From: Lentimicrobiaceae bacterium
Lineage (GTDB): Bacteria > Bacteroidota > Bacteroidia > Bacteroidales > F082
Length of the DNA stretch: 42,547 nt
Assembly: GCA_015061315.1 (NCBI GenBank)
Contig: SUWV01000022.1
Coordinates: forward strand, 1-42,547
Direction of reading: 5' to 3'
Below, one piece after another: positions 8,724 through 17,603 of this stretch. The position numbers and the translations under genes were made by a program. Under the pieces are notes generated by a model. It was not told the DNA's origin. It saw only the letters and a program-made list of their open reading frames with translations, and ran no database searches. Every line of letters begins with the position of its first letter. The stretch's first letter is position 1.

Positions 8724-9749
8724 ATGAGAAAGTATTTTGTTTTAATTGCTATGGTTTGCGGTATGTTAGTATCATGTACCCCAGATCCAACATTGCCAAC
8801 AGTGACAACAAATTTAGTTGAACAGATTACAGATACAAGTGCATTTTGTACTGGCGAAATTATTGATGATGGTAATGCTGACATTACTGCTAAGGGATTT
8901 TGCTGGAGCACAAATCAGAATCCTACGTTAGAAGATAATTATACAACTGAAATAACAAGAAAATCACCGGCTGTTAACTATTTTGCCTCTAATATTTATG
9001 GTTTAACAGAAAGTACAGAATACTATTTAAGAGCATTTGCAACAAATAGTGTGGGTACAGCATACGGAGATGCTATTAAATTTGCTACATTGGAAGCATC
9101 TCCTGAAACACCAGAAACACCTGAAGATCCAGAAACACCTGAAGATCCAGAAACTCCAGAAAATAATTACGAATATGTAGATTTGGGTCTTCCAAGTGGC
9201 GTGAAATGGGCCTCATATAATGTGGGAGCTACTGCATCTTACGAATGGGGTAGTTATTACTCATGGGGTGAAATTGCAACAAAAGAAGAATATTCTATAA
9301 ATAATTGTACTTCGTATACAAAAGATTTAGGTGATATTTCTGCTAATCCAGAATATGATGTGGCTGCGGCAGAATGGGGCGGCAACTGGAGAATGCCTAA
9401 GTTGGAAGATATGTATGAGCTGGTAACTCAGTGCGACTGGATTTGGGACGTCGTTAATGGCGTAGGTGGTTTTAATGTAGTGTCTAAAGAAAACGGAAAT
9501 CACATATTTCTTCCTGCTTCAGGATTTATGAACGCTAATGCTTCTGCAGCCTCTGGCGGTGAAACTACAACAGCTTTAGACCAAGGCGTGTGGGGTTATT
9601 ATTGGACTTCAACACCTTATAACGAAGAGATAGAAGGTGGTACCAACACAAACAAAAGAGCTTGTTTCTTGACATTCAGCTCGGCTGGATATATGACAGA
9701 TCAAGGATTACGTTTTAACGGATTCACAATACGTCCGGTTATGGATTGA
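8724..9749 (+). CDS. Lipoprotein with FN3-like and major-paralogous domains
   Basis: A 341-residue exported lipoprotein with a lipobox cysteine at C18 (MLVSC). Residues 25-120 look like the Bacteroidales fibronectin-III-like module (TDTSAFCTGEIIDDG, KGFCWSTNQNPTL, YYLRAFATNSVG). A Pro-Glu-Thr linker of PETPED units follows. The C-terminal part (YVDLGLPSGVKWASYNVGA, YYSWGE, WRMPKLEDMYELV, FTIRPVMD) is the domain known from Fibrobacter and Bacteroidales major paralogous proteins. Function is unknown; surface display is likely. It is monocistronic between its promoter and the terminator at 9869. Confidence 0.8.
   Translation: MRKYFVLIAMVCGMLVSCTPDPTLPTVTTNLVEQITDTSAFCTGEIIDDGNADITAKGFCWSTNQNPTLEDNYTTEITRKSPAVNYFASNIYGLTESTEYYLRAFATNSVGTAYGDAIKFATLEASPETPETPEDPETPEDPETPENNYEYVDLGLPSGVKWASYNVGATASYEWGSYYSWGEIATKEEYSINNCTSYTKDLGDISANPEYDVAAAEWGGNWRMPKLEDMYELVTQCDWIWDVVNGVGGFNVVSKENGNHIFLPASGFMNANASAASGGETTTALDQGVWGYYWTSTPYNEEIEGGTNTNKRACFLTFSSAGYMTDQGLRFNGFTIRPVMD
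9111..9146 (+). repeat. In-frame 18 bp tandem repeat encoding PETPED
   Basis: CCAGAAACACCTGAAGAT occurs twice without mismatch (9111-9128, 9129-9146), followed by a partial third unit. It sets the linker length of the lipoprotein and could change by slippage. Confidence 0.8.
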
Positions 9750-9764
9750 TGTACGATTTAAGAC

Positions 9765-9800
9765 AACAAGACTACAAGACCACGAGTCAACGAGTAGTGA
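9765..9800. repeat. GACAACAAGACTACAAG-type repeat, left arm
   Basis: The motif family GACTACAAGAC / CGAGTCAACGAGT is found here in direct orientation and at 9903-9940 in inverted orientation. Together they flank the intergenic space between two convergent genes. Confidence 0.55.
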
Positions 9801-9846
9801 CGTAGCAATTACACAATATCAATTAACAATATGTAATTGATGCGTC
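9799..9846. repeat. GACG-family palindrome with AATTAC arms
   Basis: GACGTAGCAATTACA pairs with TGTAATTGATGCGTC over 12 of 15 positions. Confidence 0.55.
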
Positions 9847-9868
9847 CTAATAAGGCTAAGGTAATAAG

Positions 9869-9903
9869 AAAAGCGAGCAGAATTTATTTCTACTCGCTTT
9901 TTT
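9869..9903. terminator. Bidirectional terminator between lipoprotein and DUF1015 genes
   Basis: AAAAGCGAG (9869-9877) pairs with CTCGCTTTT (9893-9901), extended by AGAA/TTCT after one mismatch. There is an A-run on one side and a T-run on the other. Confidence 0.8.
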
Positions 9904-9936
9904 ATTGTTGACTTGTAGTCTTGTTGACTCGTAGTC

Positions 9937-11202
9937 TTATTCTAAGGTGTGAATTACGAGACCTGAACGGAGTTTAGGTTCGAACCATGTTGTCTTAGGA
10001 GGCATGATATTGCCACTGTCGGCGATGTCGATGATTTGCTTCATTGTTACTGGATGTAAAGCGAAAGCTACTTTCATCTCGCCATTATCAACGCGGCGTT
10101 TCAATTCGCCGAGACCACGGATACCACCAACGAAGTCGATACGTTTGTCGGTACGTAAGTCTTTAATGCCTAAAATCTTGTCTAAGACTAAGTTTGATAA
10201 GATTGTCACATCGAGAACACCGATTGGGTCTTCATCGTTGAATGTGCCGGCTTTAGCGTTGAGCTTATACCAGTGACCATCCAAATATGTGCTGAATTCG
10301 TGTAACTTAGCAGGTTTGTAGATCTCTGTTCCCATATCTTCAACATCGAATGATTCTGTCAAAGCGTTGAGGAATTCTTCTTTTGAGAGACCGTTCAAAT
10401 CTTTAACTACGCGGTTGTAGTCGATGATTTTAAGTTGGTTGTCAGGGAAAATAACTGTCATGAAGAAGTTGTATTCTTCAGTGCCTTTATGGTTAGGGTT
10501 ATTTTCTTTTTTCTCTTGACCTACGAGAGCAGCTGCTGCGCTTCTGTGGTGACCGTCGGCGATATACATTGAAGGTACTTCTGTAGCGAAGAGTTCAACT
10601 AATCTGTCGATGGTAGCTTTGTCGTCGATGACCCAGAAACGGTGACCGAAGTTATCTTCTTTAGCGATGAAGTCGTAGATAGGAGCTTCTTTTGTGATAT
10701 TGCTTACGATAGCGTCGATCTCAGCGACAGCTGGATAAGCGAAGAAAACAGGTTCAACGTTAGCATTGGTGATGCGGACGTGTTTCATGCGGTCTTCTTC
10801 CTTATCTTTACGAGTGAGCTCGTGTTTCTTGATGACTTGGTTTACATAGTCTTCGCTCCATGCGCAAGCCACGATACCATATTGCCAATGAGCGTCAGCA
10901 TCTGTTGGGTTCATGCTTTGAGCGTAGATGTATAATTTTTCTTCTTTATCTTGAACCAACCAGCCATAGTCTTTGAAAGCGTTGAAGTTCTCGACAACTT
11001 TGATGTATGTTGTGAGGTCGCTGTCTTTTGTACCTGGAGCGAGGTCGATTTCAGCTTTTGTTACGTGTAAGAGGCTATATGGATTACCTTCGCATTCTAC
11101 GCGAGCTTCCTCTGAATTTAAAACGTCGTATGGTCTTGAAGCTAATTTCTCGACGATGTCTACTGGAGGACGGTATCCTTTGAATGGTTTAATTACTGAC
11201 AT
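9937..11202 (-). CDS. DUF1015 family protein
   Basis: A 421-residue DUF1015 protein, a family often found beside serA and serC in Bacteroidales, as here. The N-terminus KPFKGYRPPVDIVEKLASRP and the motif YIADGHHRSAAA near residue 215 are typical. The family resembles ParB/sulfiredoxin-type nucleotide-using folds, and a role in serine metabolism has been suggested by context. The exact reaction is not established to my knowledge. The last residues (HTLE) are encoded just before a GTAGTC-rich repeat. It is probably co-transcribed with the four-helix-bundle gene 34 bases upstream. No separate promoter could be seen. Confidence 0.88.
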   Translation of the reverse strand: MSVIKPFKGYRPPVDIVEKLASRPYDVLNSEEARVECEGNPYSLLHVTKAEIDLAPGTKDSDLTTYIKVVENFNAFKDYGWLVQDKEEKLYIYAQSMNPTDADAHWQYGIVACAWSEDYVNQVIKKHELTRKDKEEDRMKHVRITNANVEPVFFAYPAVAEIDAIVSNITKEAPIYDFIAKEDNFGHRFWVIDDKATIDRLVELFATEVPSMYIADGHHRSAAAALVGQEKKENNPNHKGTEEYNFFMTVIFPDNQLKIIDYNRVVKDLNGLSKEEFLNALTESFDVEDMGTEIYKPAKLHEFSTYLDGHWYKLNAKAGTFNDEDPIGVLDVTILSNLVLDKILGIKDLRTDKRIDFVGGIRGLGELKRRVDNGEMKVAFALHPVTMKQIIDIADSGNIMPPKTTWFEPKLRSGLVIHTLE

Positions 11203-11236
11203 TTTTGTTTGATTTTTAAGATTAATATTTGGTTTT

Positions 11237-11698
11237 TTACCATATCATTTCTTCATCGAAGTTAGCACCGCTATCGTGATTTTCATGATAGTGATGTTCA
11301 TAATGTTCGATGTTGACACTTCTTTGTAAGGAGATGATAAGAGCACCTATCATCTTGGTTAATTCCATCAACTGTGTGCGAATTGCTTCTTCTTGTTCTT
11401 CGTTGATGAATTCATTCTCTCTTCCTATTGTGCAGAAGACAACGCATTTGCGTATGTTGGTCTTAGCGGATTTCAGTTGAGCAATGAAAGATGGTTTGTT
11501 TTTAGATGAACCTTCGGCGATATTGAATGCCAATAGTGTTGCTTCTTCTAAAAATCTTTTGTAGTAATGATTTTCAATTTCGTTAGTTGCTAAAGCGCTT
11601 GACTTTGTTAATAATGTTATGAAGCCTATTGCTTTGTTGTAGACGCGGAGGTCTTCGAATCTGAAAAAGGTAGTGGGTTTATTATCTTCTGGAACCAT
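11237..11698 (-). CDS. Four-helix-bundle protein (23S rRNA-IVP type)
   Basis: A 153-residue protein of the four helix bundle family once annotated as S23 or 23S rRNA intervening-sequence proteins. It has the signature FEDLRVYNKAIGF near residue 14 and RFLEEATLLAFNIAEGSS near residue 50. Two long amphipathic helices follow, with an ISLQR stretch near 120. Function is unknown; members form homopentamers. It sits between serA and DUF1015. A strong terminator separates it from serA, so it may be expressed by read-through or from an unseen promoter. The C-terminus is His/Asp/Asn-rich (HYEHHYHENHDSG), which is unusual and might bind metal; that is inference. Confidence 0.85.
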   Translation of the reverse strand: MVPEDNKPTTFFRFEDLRVYNKAIGFITLLTKSSALATNEIENHYYKRFLEEATLLAFNIAEGSSKNKPSFIAQLKSAKTNIRKCVVFCTIGRENEFINEEQEEAIRTQLMELTKMIGALIISLQRSVNIEHYEHHYHENHDSGANFDEEMIW

Positions 11699-11721
11699 AG
11701 AGTAGTTAGGTGTTTGTTTAT

Positions 11722-11764
11722 AAAAAAAGGTTCATCTCGCGTCATTTCACGAGATGAACCTTTT
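11722..11764 (-). terminator. Strong terminator after serA
   Basis: AAAAGGTTCATCTCG and its exact complement (11725-11739, 11750-11764) form a 15 bp stem. The minus-strand transcript then runs into T7. Confidence 0.9.
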
Positions 11765-11775
11765 AGCTGATGATA

Positions 11776-12693
11776 TTAGTTTACTTTGAATTTAGTTTCG
11801 CCTTTTTCAATGAAACCGACGATTTGGCGTGCTGCTGCTAAACCAGCGTTCATGTTAGCTTCTGCTGTTTCAGCGCCTTGTTTCTTAGGTGTTGCAAAGA
11901 AACGTGTAGTGAATTTTTCTGCTAATACTGCTTGGTTTGCTGGAGCGATGTCTGTTACATATTTAAGGTCAGCTCGGTCGGCGAGGAGTTGTTCCATGCC
12001 AGCTTCATCTATGACTTCTTTACGAGCTGTGTTGACTAAGCAGCCGCCTTTAGGCATTTTTGAAAGAAGTTCGTAGTTGATAGAACCTTTTGTCTTTTCG
12101 TTTGCTGGGATATGTAATGAGATGTAATCGCAGTTAGCGTAGAGTTCTTCCAATGTTGCTGGAACGTGTACGCCTTCAGCTTCCATCTTTTCTGTTGGTA
12201 CGAATGGGTCGAATGCCCATACTTCCATGCCGAGAGCTTTAGCTTTAGCAGCTACCAAGCGACCTACGTTACCGTAAGCGTGGATACCTACTCTCTTGCC
12301 GCTTAATTCGCAACCTGTACCTGGTTTGAAAGTGTTACGTGCCATGTAGATCATCATACCGATTGCTAATTCAGCAACAGCGTTTGAGTTTTGACCTGGA
12401 GTGTTCATAGCTACGATATTCTTTGCTGTACATGCTGCTAAGTCTAAGTTGTCGAAACCTGCACCAGCGCGGACAACGATCTTAAGGTTGTTAGCGTGGT
12501 CGATGACTTCTTTAGTGACTTTGTCAGAACGAACGATGAGAGCGTCAGCGTCTGCTACTGCATCGTAGAATTGTTGTACGTCAGTGTATTTTTCTAAGAG
12601 AGCTAATTCGTAACCAGCTTCTTCAACGATTGTTCTGATGCCGTCAACGGCTGCCTTTGAGAAAGGTTTTTCTGTTGCAACTAATACTTTCAT
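11776..12693 (-). CDS. serA: D-3-phosphoglycerate dehydrogenase, short form
   Basis: Oxidises 3-phosphoglycerate, the first step of serine synthesis. At 305 residues it is the short form without the ACT or intervening domains of E. coli SerA, so serine feedback through ACT is absent. The NAD-binding turn reads GIHAYGNVGRLVA near residue 137. NTARKEVIDE near residue 220 carries a catalytic-loop Arg. The motif that usually contains the catalytic His (PH.GA) reads ATPKKQGAETAEAN, so Lys/Gln stand in its place. This is how I remember other Bacteroidales SerA proteins, but it is worth a check. It is downstream of serC by 39 bases and shares its promoter. Confidence 0.93.
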   Translation of the reverse strand: MKVLVATEKPFSKAAVDGIRTIVEEAGYELALLEKYTDVQQFYDAVADADALIVRSDKVTKEVIDHANNLKIVVRAGAGFDNLDLAACTAKNIVAMNTPGQNSNAVAELAIGMMIYMARNTFKPGTGCELSGKRVGIHAYGNVGRLVAAKAKALGMEVWAFDPFVPTEKMEAEGVHVPATLEELYANCDYISLHIPANEKTKGSINYELLSKMPKGGCLVNTARKEVIDEAGMEQLLADRADLKYVTDIAPANQAVLAEKFTTRFFATPKKQGAETAEANMNAGLAAARQIVGFIEKGETKFKVN

Positions 12694-12732
12694 TTCTTGA
12701 TTTTTTTGTTTTTATGTTTATGTTATGAAATA

Positions 12733-13818
12733 TTATTTGTTAGCAGCTTCAAAGTCTTGCATGCATTGTACGAGAGCTTTAACTGACTCTACTGGGCAAG
12801 CGTTGTAGATAGAAGCACGGAAACCACCTACTGAACGGTGACCTTTGATACCTACCATGCCGCGTTCTTTAGCAAATTCCATGAATGCTTTTTCTTTGTC
12901 TTCGTGACCTGGAGCCATTACGAAACATACGTTCATGATAGAACGGTCTTCCTTAGCTGCTGTACCAACGAATAATGGGTTACGGTCGATTTCGTTGTAG
13001 AGAAGCTCTGCTTTTTCAACGTTGATTTTGTTCATTGCTTCGACACCGCCGAGTTTCTTAACCCATTTTAATGTTTGATACATTACGTAGATAGGGAATA
13101 CTGGAGGTGTGTTGAACATAGAGATGTTCTTGTCTTCTTCTGCAGCGTGTGTGCGGTAGTCAACCATTGTTTGGAGCTTACGTTTGCCTTCTAATTTGCC
13201 GAGGAGGTCACGACGGATGATGACGAATGTTACGCCAGCAGGACCTACGTTCTTTTGAGCACCACCATAAATCAAAGCATATTTGCTTACGTCAACTGGA
13301 CGGCTCATGATGTCTGATGACATGTCGGCTACTAAGTCGATAGGACAATCCATATCGTAACGGATTTCTGTACCGTAGATTGTGTTGTTTGTTGTGATAT
13401 GGAAATAGTCAGCGTCTGTTGGGATTACATAATCTTTAGGAATGTAAGAATATGTCTTGTCTTCTGATGAAGCAACAACTTCTACATCACCATAGAATTT
13501 AGCTTCTTTGGCAGCTTTCTTTGCCCAAACACCTGTTTGAAGATATGCTGCTTTCTTTTCTAAAAGGTTTGCAGGAACATTGAAGAATTGTGTAGAAGCA
13601 CCACCACCTAAGAATAAAACTTCGTAGTTTTCAGGGATGTTCAAAAGTTCGCGCCATAATTGACGTGTTTCTGCCATTACGCGTTCCCAACCTGGAGTAC
13701 GGTGTGAAATTTCAAGAATACCGATACCTGTGTTGTCAAAGTCACGGATTGCTTCAATAGCTGCTTCAACAGCTTCTCTTGGAAGGACACATGGTCCAGC
13801 GTTAAAGTTGTGTTTCAT
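12733..13818 (-). CDS. serC: Phosphoserine aminotransferase
   Basis: A PLP-dependent enzyme that converts 3-phosphohydroxypyruvate and glutamate to phosphoserine. It has 361 residues when started at [13 protein letters not shown] (13818). The frame runs 26 codons further upstream but would begin upstream of the promoter box at 13868, so the short start is right. The N-terminal NFNAGP motif, GGGASTQF near residue 75 and the PLP-lysine segment [12 protein letters not shown] near residue 195 are intact, as is the C-terminal [14 protein letters not shown]. It is first gene of the serC-serA unit. Confidence 0.95.
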   Translation of the reverse strand: MKHNFNAGPCVLPREAVEAAIEAIRDFDNTGIGILEISHRTPGWERVMAETRQLWRELLNIPENYEVLFLGGGASTQFFNVPANLLEKKAAYLQTGVWAKKAAKEAKFYGDVEVVASSEDKTYSYIPKDYVIPTDADYFHITTNNTIYGTEIRYDMDCPIDLVADMSSDIMSRPVDVSKYALIYGGAQKNVGPAGVTFVIIRRDLLGKLEGKRKLQTMVDYRTHAAEEDKNISMFNTPPVFPIYVMYQTLKWVKKLGGVEAMNKINVEKAELLYNEIDRNPLFVGTAAKEDRSIMNVCFVMAPGHEDKEKAFMEFAKERGMVGIKGHRSVGGFRASIYNACPVESVKALVQCMQDFEAANK

Positions 13819-13867
13819 CTCTTTATGTATTAAATTTATTAATGATTTAAAATTGTTTTCTTCGTGG

Positions 13868-13875
13868 CAAAGGTA
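13868..13875 (-). promoter_or_regulatory. Promoter of serC-serA
   Basis: The minus strand reads TACCTTTG at the -7 position. TTTG at 13894-13897 serves as -33 box with an 18-base spacer. The rest of the 421-base gap 13819-14239 shows no gene: it is AT-rich with no coding frame I trust and ends in the rpmE2 promoter. Confidence 0.7.
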
Positions 13876-14191
13876 ACAAATAAAAATGATAAACAAAACT
13901 TTTTTGAAAAATATTTAGTTTTATTTTTTTACTCCTATAACGCCCGATACATTATTAATATTAGGACGCTAATTTTTAACCATGAACATCCAACGACTCA
14001 TCTTTTCTTCTTTTCGTTTTTGTGCCTCCCTTTGAGATATTTATTTTTTCTTTATGAATTGTTTTGACGACTTAAACGTTTTTTATACGAAAATAAATAA
14101 TATTTGTTTTGACTTAAACTATTGATATTTAGCTTGATGAAAAAATGAAAAAAAAGTTTTTAAAAAGTTATTATCGTTTGAATAAAATTAG

Positions 14192-14199
14192 TATCTTTG
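14192..14199 (+). promoter_or_regulatory. Promoter -7 box of rpmE2
   Basis: TATCTTTG, 40 bases before the rpmE2 ATG. Confidence 0.6.
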
Positions 14200-14239
14200 C
14201 CACTCAAAATCGAGTAAAAATAAGCAAAAAAATATAGCA

Positions 14240-14512
14240 ATGAAAAAAGACATTCATCCAAAAAATTATCGTCTTGTTGTTTTTAAAGACATGTCAAATG
14301 ATCACGCTTTCATGTCACGTTCAACAATCAACACAAAAGATACTATCGTATGGGAAGACGGCAACGAGTATCCATTAGTAAAATTAGAAATCTCTAACAC
14401 ATCACACCCATTCTACACAGGTAAGATGAAACTCGTTGACACAGCTGGTCGTGTTGATAAATTCAACAGCAAGTACAAAAAATTCCAAGAAGCAAGAAAC
14501 GCTAACAAATAA
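14240..14512 (+). CDS. rpmE2: 50S ribosomal protein L31, type B
   Basis: The 90-residue L31 sits at the subunit bridge of the ribosome. It starts [19 protein letters not shown] and carries SHPFYTGK at residues 52-59. The zinc-binding cysteines of type A L31 are absent, so this is the zinc-independent type B form. Codon use is simple and the promoter is strong, as expected for a ribosomal protein gene. It is monocistronic, ending in a textbook terminator. Confidence 0.96.
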   Translation: MKKDIHPKNYRLVVFKDMSNDHAFMSRSTINTKDTIVWEDGNEYPLVKLEISNTSHPFYTGKMKLVDTAGRVDKFNSKYKKFQEARNANK

Positions 14513-14519
14513 AAAAATG

Positions 14520-14548
14520 AGGCTGTCAAAACTGACAGCCTTTTTTTT
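14520..14548 (+). terminator. Terminator after rpmE2
   Basis: AGGCTGTCA pairs perfectly with TGACAGCCT around a short AAAC loop and is followed by T8. Confidence 0.92.
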
Positions 14549-14583
14549 GAACTTGAAAATCTGAAAAACTGAAAACCTCCAAC

Positions 14584-14620
14584 CGTCAATTGTAAATTGT
14601 TAATTGTAAATTGTCAATTC
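14584..14620. repeat. AATTGTTAATTGT tandem repeat
   Basis: Units of GTCAATTGTAAATT and GTTAATTGTAAATT occur in the short space before lon. This is the inverted form of the repeat after pyrD. Confidence 0.6.
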
Positions 14621-14675
14621 TTTTGGCACAATTATTGACGAACGCGCGAATGTAATCTTAAAATACAATATAATA

Positions 14676-17207
14676 ATGGACAACCAAATAAATCACGATT
14701 TATTCCTGACAGATATAGTAGAAACTGACACTGAATATATTCCACTTCTGACACCGGAAGATGAAAAACGTATTAGCGAAGAGGAGATTCCGGAAGAAGT
14801 GCCAATCATGACACTGCGTAATGCAGTGCTTTTCCCTGGTGTGGTGATACCAATCACAGTGGGTCGCGATAAGTCCATAAGGTTAATAAAGGAAGCTTAT
14901 AAACGTCATATCCCAATAGGCGTTGTGGCTCAGAAAGACGCTTCCGTTGAAGACCCAAGCCAAAATGACCTTCACGAAATAGGAACAATTGCAATGGTGA
15001 TGAAGACTTTGCAGATGCCTGACGGTAACACCACAGTAATTATACAAGGTAAACGTAGATTCCAACTGCAAGAGATAACACAGACTGAACCTTATTTAAA
15101 AGGTAAAGTCGCTGCTTATGGCGAAGGCCTCGTCATTCCTCGCGACCGCCAGTTCAAGGCTTTGATACAGTCTATCAAAGATATGGCGATGCAGATAACG
15201 CAAAAATCTGGAACGCTTCCTTTCGAAGCAACATTCGCTCTTAAAAATATCGACAGCCCTTGGTTTATGGTGAACTTCATAGCAAGTAACCTCGTTCAGT
15301 CGATGGAAGAGAAGCAACGACTTCTTGAGATAAACGACATCACTAAATTCGCAACGGAATTACTTTCTATACTGTCGAACGAAGTTCAGATGATTGAACT
15401 GAAACATCAGATTCAGAGCAAGGTGAAGATGGATATGGATAAGCAACAACGCGAATATCTTCTTAACCAACAGCTTCGTACTATCCAAGAGGAACTCGGC
15501 GGAACGCCTAACGAAATAGACATCAAGGTTCTTAAAGAGAAAGCTGCTAAGAAAAAATGGTCGAAGGAAGTTAAGGAGACCTTTGAAAAGGAACTCCAGA
15601 AACTGCAACGTATGAATCCGCAGGTGGCTGAATACGGAATACAACATAACTACCTTGAATATATTGTCGAGCTTCCTTGGAATGAATATACCAAAGATAA
15701 CTTCGACCTCAAGCACGCTCAGAAAGTTTTGGATAAAGACCATTTCGGTCTTGAAAAGATAAAAGACCGTATCGTAGAATATCTTGCGGTATTGAAACTT
15801 AAAAACGATATGAAGTCACCGATTTTATGTCTCGTCGGTCCTCCTGGTGTTGGTAAGACATCGCTCGGTAAATCAATCGCTAAAGCTCTCGGTCGTAAAT
15901 ATATAAGGATGTCGCTCGGCGGCGTGCGCGACGAATCGGAGTTGCGTGGTCATCGTAAGACTTACATCGGCGCGATGCCAGGTCGTATCATACAAAGTCT
16001 CAGAAAAGCAAAATCGTCGAATCCTGTTTTCGTGCTCGATGAGATTGATAAAGTGAGCGGTAACAACGTGAATGGCGATCCGCAAGCAGCCTTGTTGGAG
16101 GTTCTCGACCCAGAACAAAATATGGCGTTCTCCGACAACTTCCTTGAAATGGATTACGACTTGTCGAAAATCCTGTTCATCGCTACAGCTAATAACTTGT
16201 CGACAATTCATCCAGCCTTGCGCGACAGAATGGAAATCATCGACTTGAGCGGTTATCTTCGTGAAGAGAAGTTCGAGATTGCAAAACGTCACCTCATTCC
16301 TAAGCAGCTGAAAGAACACGGACTTACATCAAAAGACGTGACTTTCTCTAAAGATATGGTGATGAGAGTAATCGACGATTACACTCGTGAAGCGGGAGTC
16401 CGTAACCTTGAACGTCAGATTGCGAGCGTCATTCGCCGTAAGGCAAAGAACATCGTGATGGGCGATGAATACGACAAGAAAGTCACTGAGAAAGATTTGA
16501 AAGACACGCTCGGCGTTGGTATGTTCCACGACGGCGATGAGGTGAAACATACTACACCTGGTGTTGCCATCGGCTTGGCATGGACGCCTGTGGGCGGGGA
16601 GATACTTTCTATCGAGGTGAGTTTGAGTCGCGGGCATGGCGCCTTGCATCTCACAGGAAATCTCGGCGAGGTGATGAAAGAGTCGGCGACGATAGCATAT
16701 GAATATATCAAGTCACATTCCTCACAGTTGGATATAAATCCAGCAGTCTTTGACGAATGGAACGTACATATCCACGTGCCAGAAGGAGCCACACCAAAAG
16801 ACGGACCTTCGGCAGGTATCACTATGCTGACAGCATTGACATCGGCATTTACTCAGAGAAAAGTCAAAGACCAGCTTGCTATGACAGGTGAGATTACGTT
16901 GAGAGGCAGAGTGTTGCCAGTCGGCGGAATACAGGAGAAGATGCTCGCAGCGAAACGTAACGACGTCACTGATGTCATCTTGTCAGTAGAAAACAAACGC
17001 GATTTCTCCGACATTAAAGAAGATTACGTAAAAGGCTTGAATTTCCACTTCGTGAACTCCATGATGGAAGTCTTGGATTTGGCATTGGAGAAAGAACAAG
17101 ATGTCAACGATTTGGATTATAACCAATATCTGCACAACTCACACAAACGTGTCGCAGGTTTCTTGAGTCAACAAGACAACGAGACTACAAGACAACGAGT
17201 GAATTGA
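14676..17207 (+). CDS. lon: ATP-dependent protease Lon
   Basis: A cytoplasmic AAA+ protease of 843 residues that degrades misfolded and regulatory proteins. The N-terminal substrate-binding domain begins VPIMTLRNAVLFPGVVIP near residue 42. The Walker A GPPGVGKTS is at 388-396 and Walker B VFVLDEIDK near 455. The serine protease domain has DGPSAG with S712 and the catalytic lysine K755 in GGIQEK. The last 15 or so residues (FLSQQDNETTRQRVN) are encoded by a copy of the dispersed GAGTCAACAAGACAACGAG repeat. The natural C-terminus has thus been replaced or extended by repeat sequence. A palindrome remnant and a terminator follow. Confidence 0.96.
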   Translation: MDNQINHDLFLTDIVETDTEYIPLLTPEDEKRISEEEIPEEVPIMTLRNAVLFPGVVIPITVGRDKSIRLIKEAYKRHIPIGVVAQKDASVEDPSQNDLHEIGTIAMVMKTLQMPDGNTTVIIQGKRRFQLQEITQTEPYLKGKVAAYGEGLVIPRDRQFKALIQSIKDMAMQITQKSGTLPFEATFALKNIDSPWFMVNFIASNLVQSMEEKQRLLEINDITKFATELLSILSNEVQMIELKHQIQSKVKMDMDKQQREYLLNQQLRTIQEELGGTPNEIDIKVLKEKAAKKKWSKEVKETFEKELQKLQRMNPQVAEYGIQHNYLEYIVELPWNEYTKDNFDLKHAQKVLDKDHFGLEKIKDRIVEYLAVLKLKNDMKSPILCLVGPPGVGKTSLGKSIAKALGRKYIRMSLGGVRDESELRGHRKTYIGAMPGRIIQSLRKAKSSNPVFVLDEIDKVSGNNVNGDPQAALLEVLDPEQNMAFSDNFLEMDYDLSKILFIATANNLSTIHPALRDRMEIIDLSGYLREEKFEIAKRHLIPKQLKEHGLTSKDVTFSKDMVMRVIDDYTREAGVRNLERQIASVIRRKAKNIVMGDEYDKKVTEKDLKDTLGVGMFHDGDEVKHTTPGVAIGLAWTPVGGEILSIEVSLSRGHGALHLTGNLGEVMKESATIAYEYIKSHSSQLDINPAVFDEWNVHIHVPEGATPKDGPSAGITMLTALTSAFTQRKVKDQLAMTGEITLRGRVLPVGGIQEKMLAAKRNDVTDVILSVENKRDFSDIKEDYVKGLNFHFVNSMMEVLDLALEKEQDVNDLDYNQYLHNSHKRVAGFLSQQDNETTRQRVN

Positions 17208-17208
17208 G
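17163..17208. repeat. Dispersed CAAGACAACGAG repeat inside the lon 3' end
   Basis: Three related units (GAGTCAACAAGACAACGAG, ACTACAAGACAACGAG and a partial) overlap the last codons and stop of lon. They match intergenic copies near 5676, 9765 and 9903. Confidence 0.7.
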
Positions 17209-17263
17209 AAATAATAATGTAGAGATGCGTCGACAACTTTTGAATTAACAATTAACAATTAAC

Positions 17264-17298
17264 AATTCCGGGAAAAGAGATTTTCTCGGAATTTTTTT
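17264..17298 (+). terminator. Terminator after lon, repeated copy 1
   Basis: AATTCCGGGAAAA pairs with TTTTCTCGGAATT around a GAGA loop, with one G-T wobble, and is followed by T7. Almost the same 48 bases occur at 26905-26951 after fhs. Confidence 0.88.
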
Positions 17299-17329
17299 AT
17301 TTTCAATTCTCAACTTTCAATTTTTTTCC

Positions 17330-17337
17330 TATCTTTG
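17330..17337 (+). promoter_or_regulatory. Promoter -7 box of the cobalamin locus
   Basis: TATCTTTG directly precedes the riboswitch, so transcription would begin at about 17344. Confidence 0.7.
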
Positions 17338-17340
17338 CAA

Positions 17341-17520
17341 GCGCATAAGGAGCCCTTACGAACCGTTGCGTTACGAGGGGTGAAAAGGGAATCCGGTGTG
17401 AATCCGGGACAATTCCAGTTGCTGTAAGTCCAACTCTTTATGAGTTCGTTTGTCGCATTCTTTGCCACTGATTAAGTTCGGGAAGGCGCGGCAAATTGGA
17501 TAAGTCAGAAGACCTGCCTT
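17341..17520 (+). promoter_or_regulatory. Cobalamin (B12) riboswitch
   Basis: The leader carries the conserved B12-aptamer blocks in order. AAAAGGGAATCCGGTGTGAA at 17383-17402 and TCCGGGAC form the core. GTTGCTGTAAG stands for the usual CCACTGT block. GCCACTG at 17464, GGGAAGGCG at 17480 and GTCAGAAGACCTGCC at 17503-17517 close it. It lies directly after a promoter and before a run of B12-uptake genes, which supports the call. When cobalamin is bound, expression of the genes downstream is expected to be off. The expression platform was not resolved. Confidence 0.93.
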
Positions 17521-17603
17521 TTGCTTCAAAGGATCTCCGCCTGCTGGAATACGGGTCGAAATCAACTGATTTTTTAATTGCTAACATTATTAGCCAACAT
17601 TAT

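Noticed and set aside
13864..14067. A 67-codon frame upstream of rpmE2
   Set aside because: It overlaps the serC promoter on the other strand, is made of Phe/Leu/Tyr codons from AT-rich DNA and has no family features.
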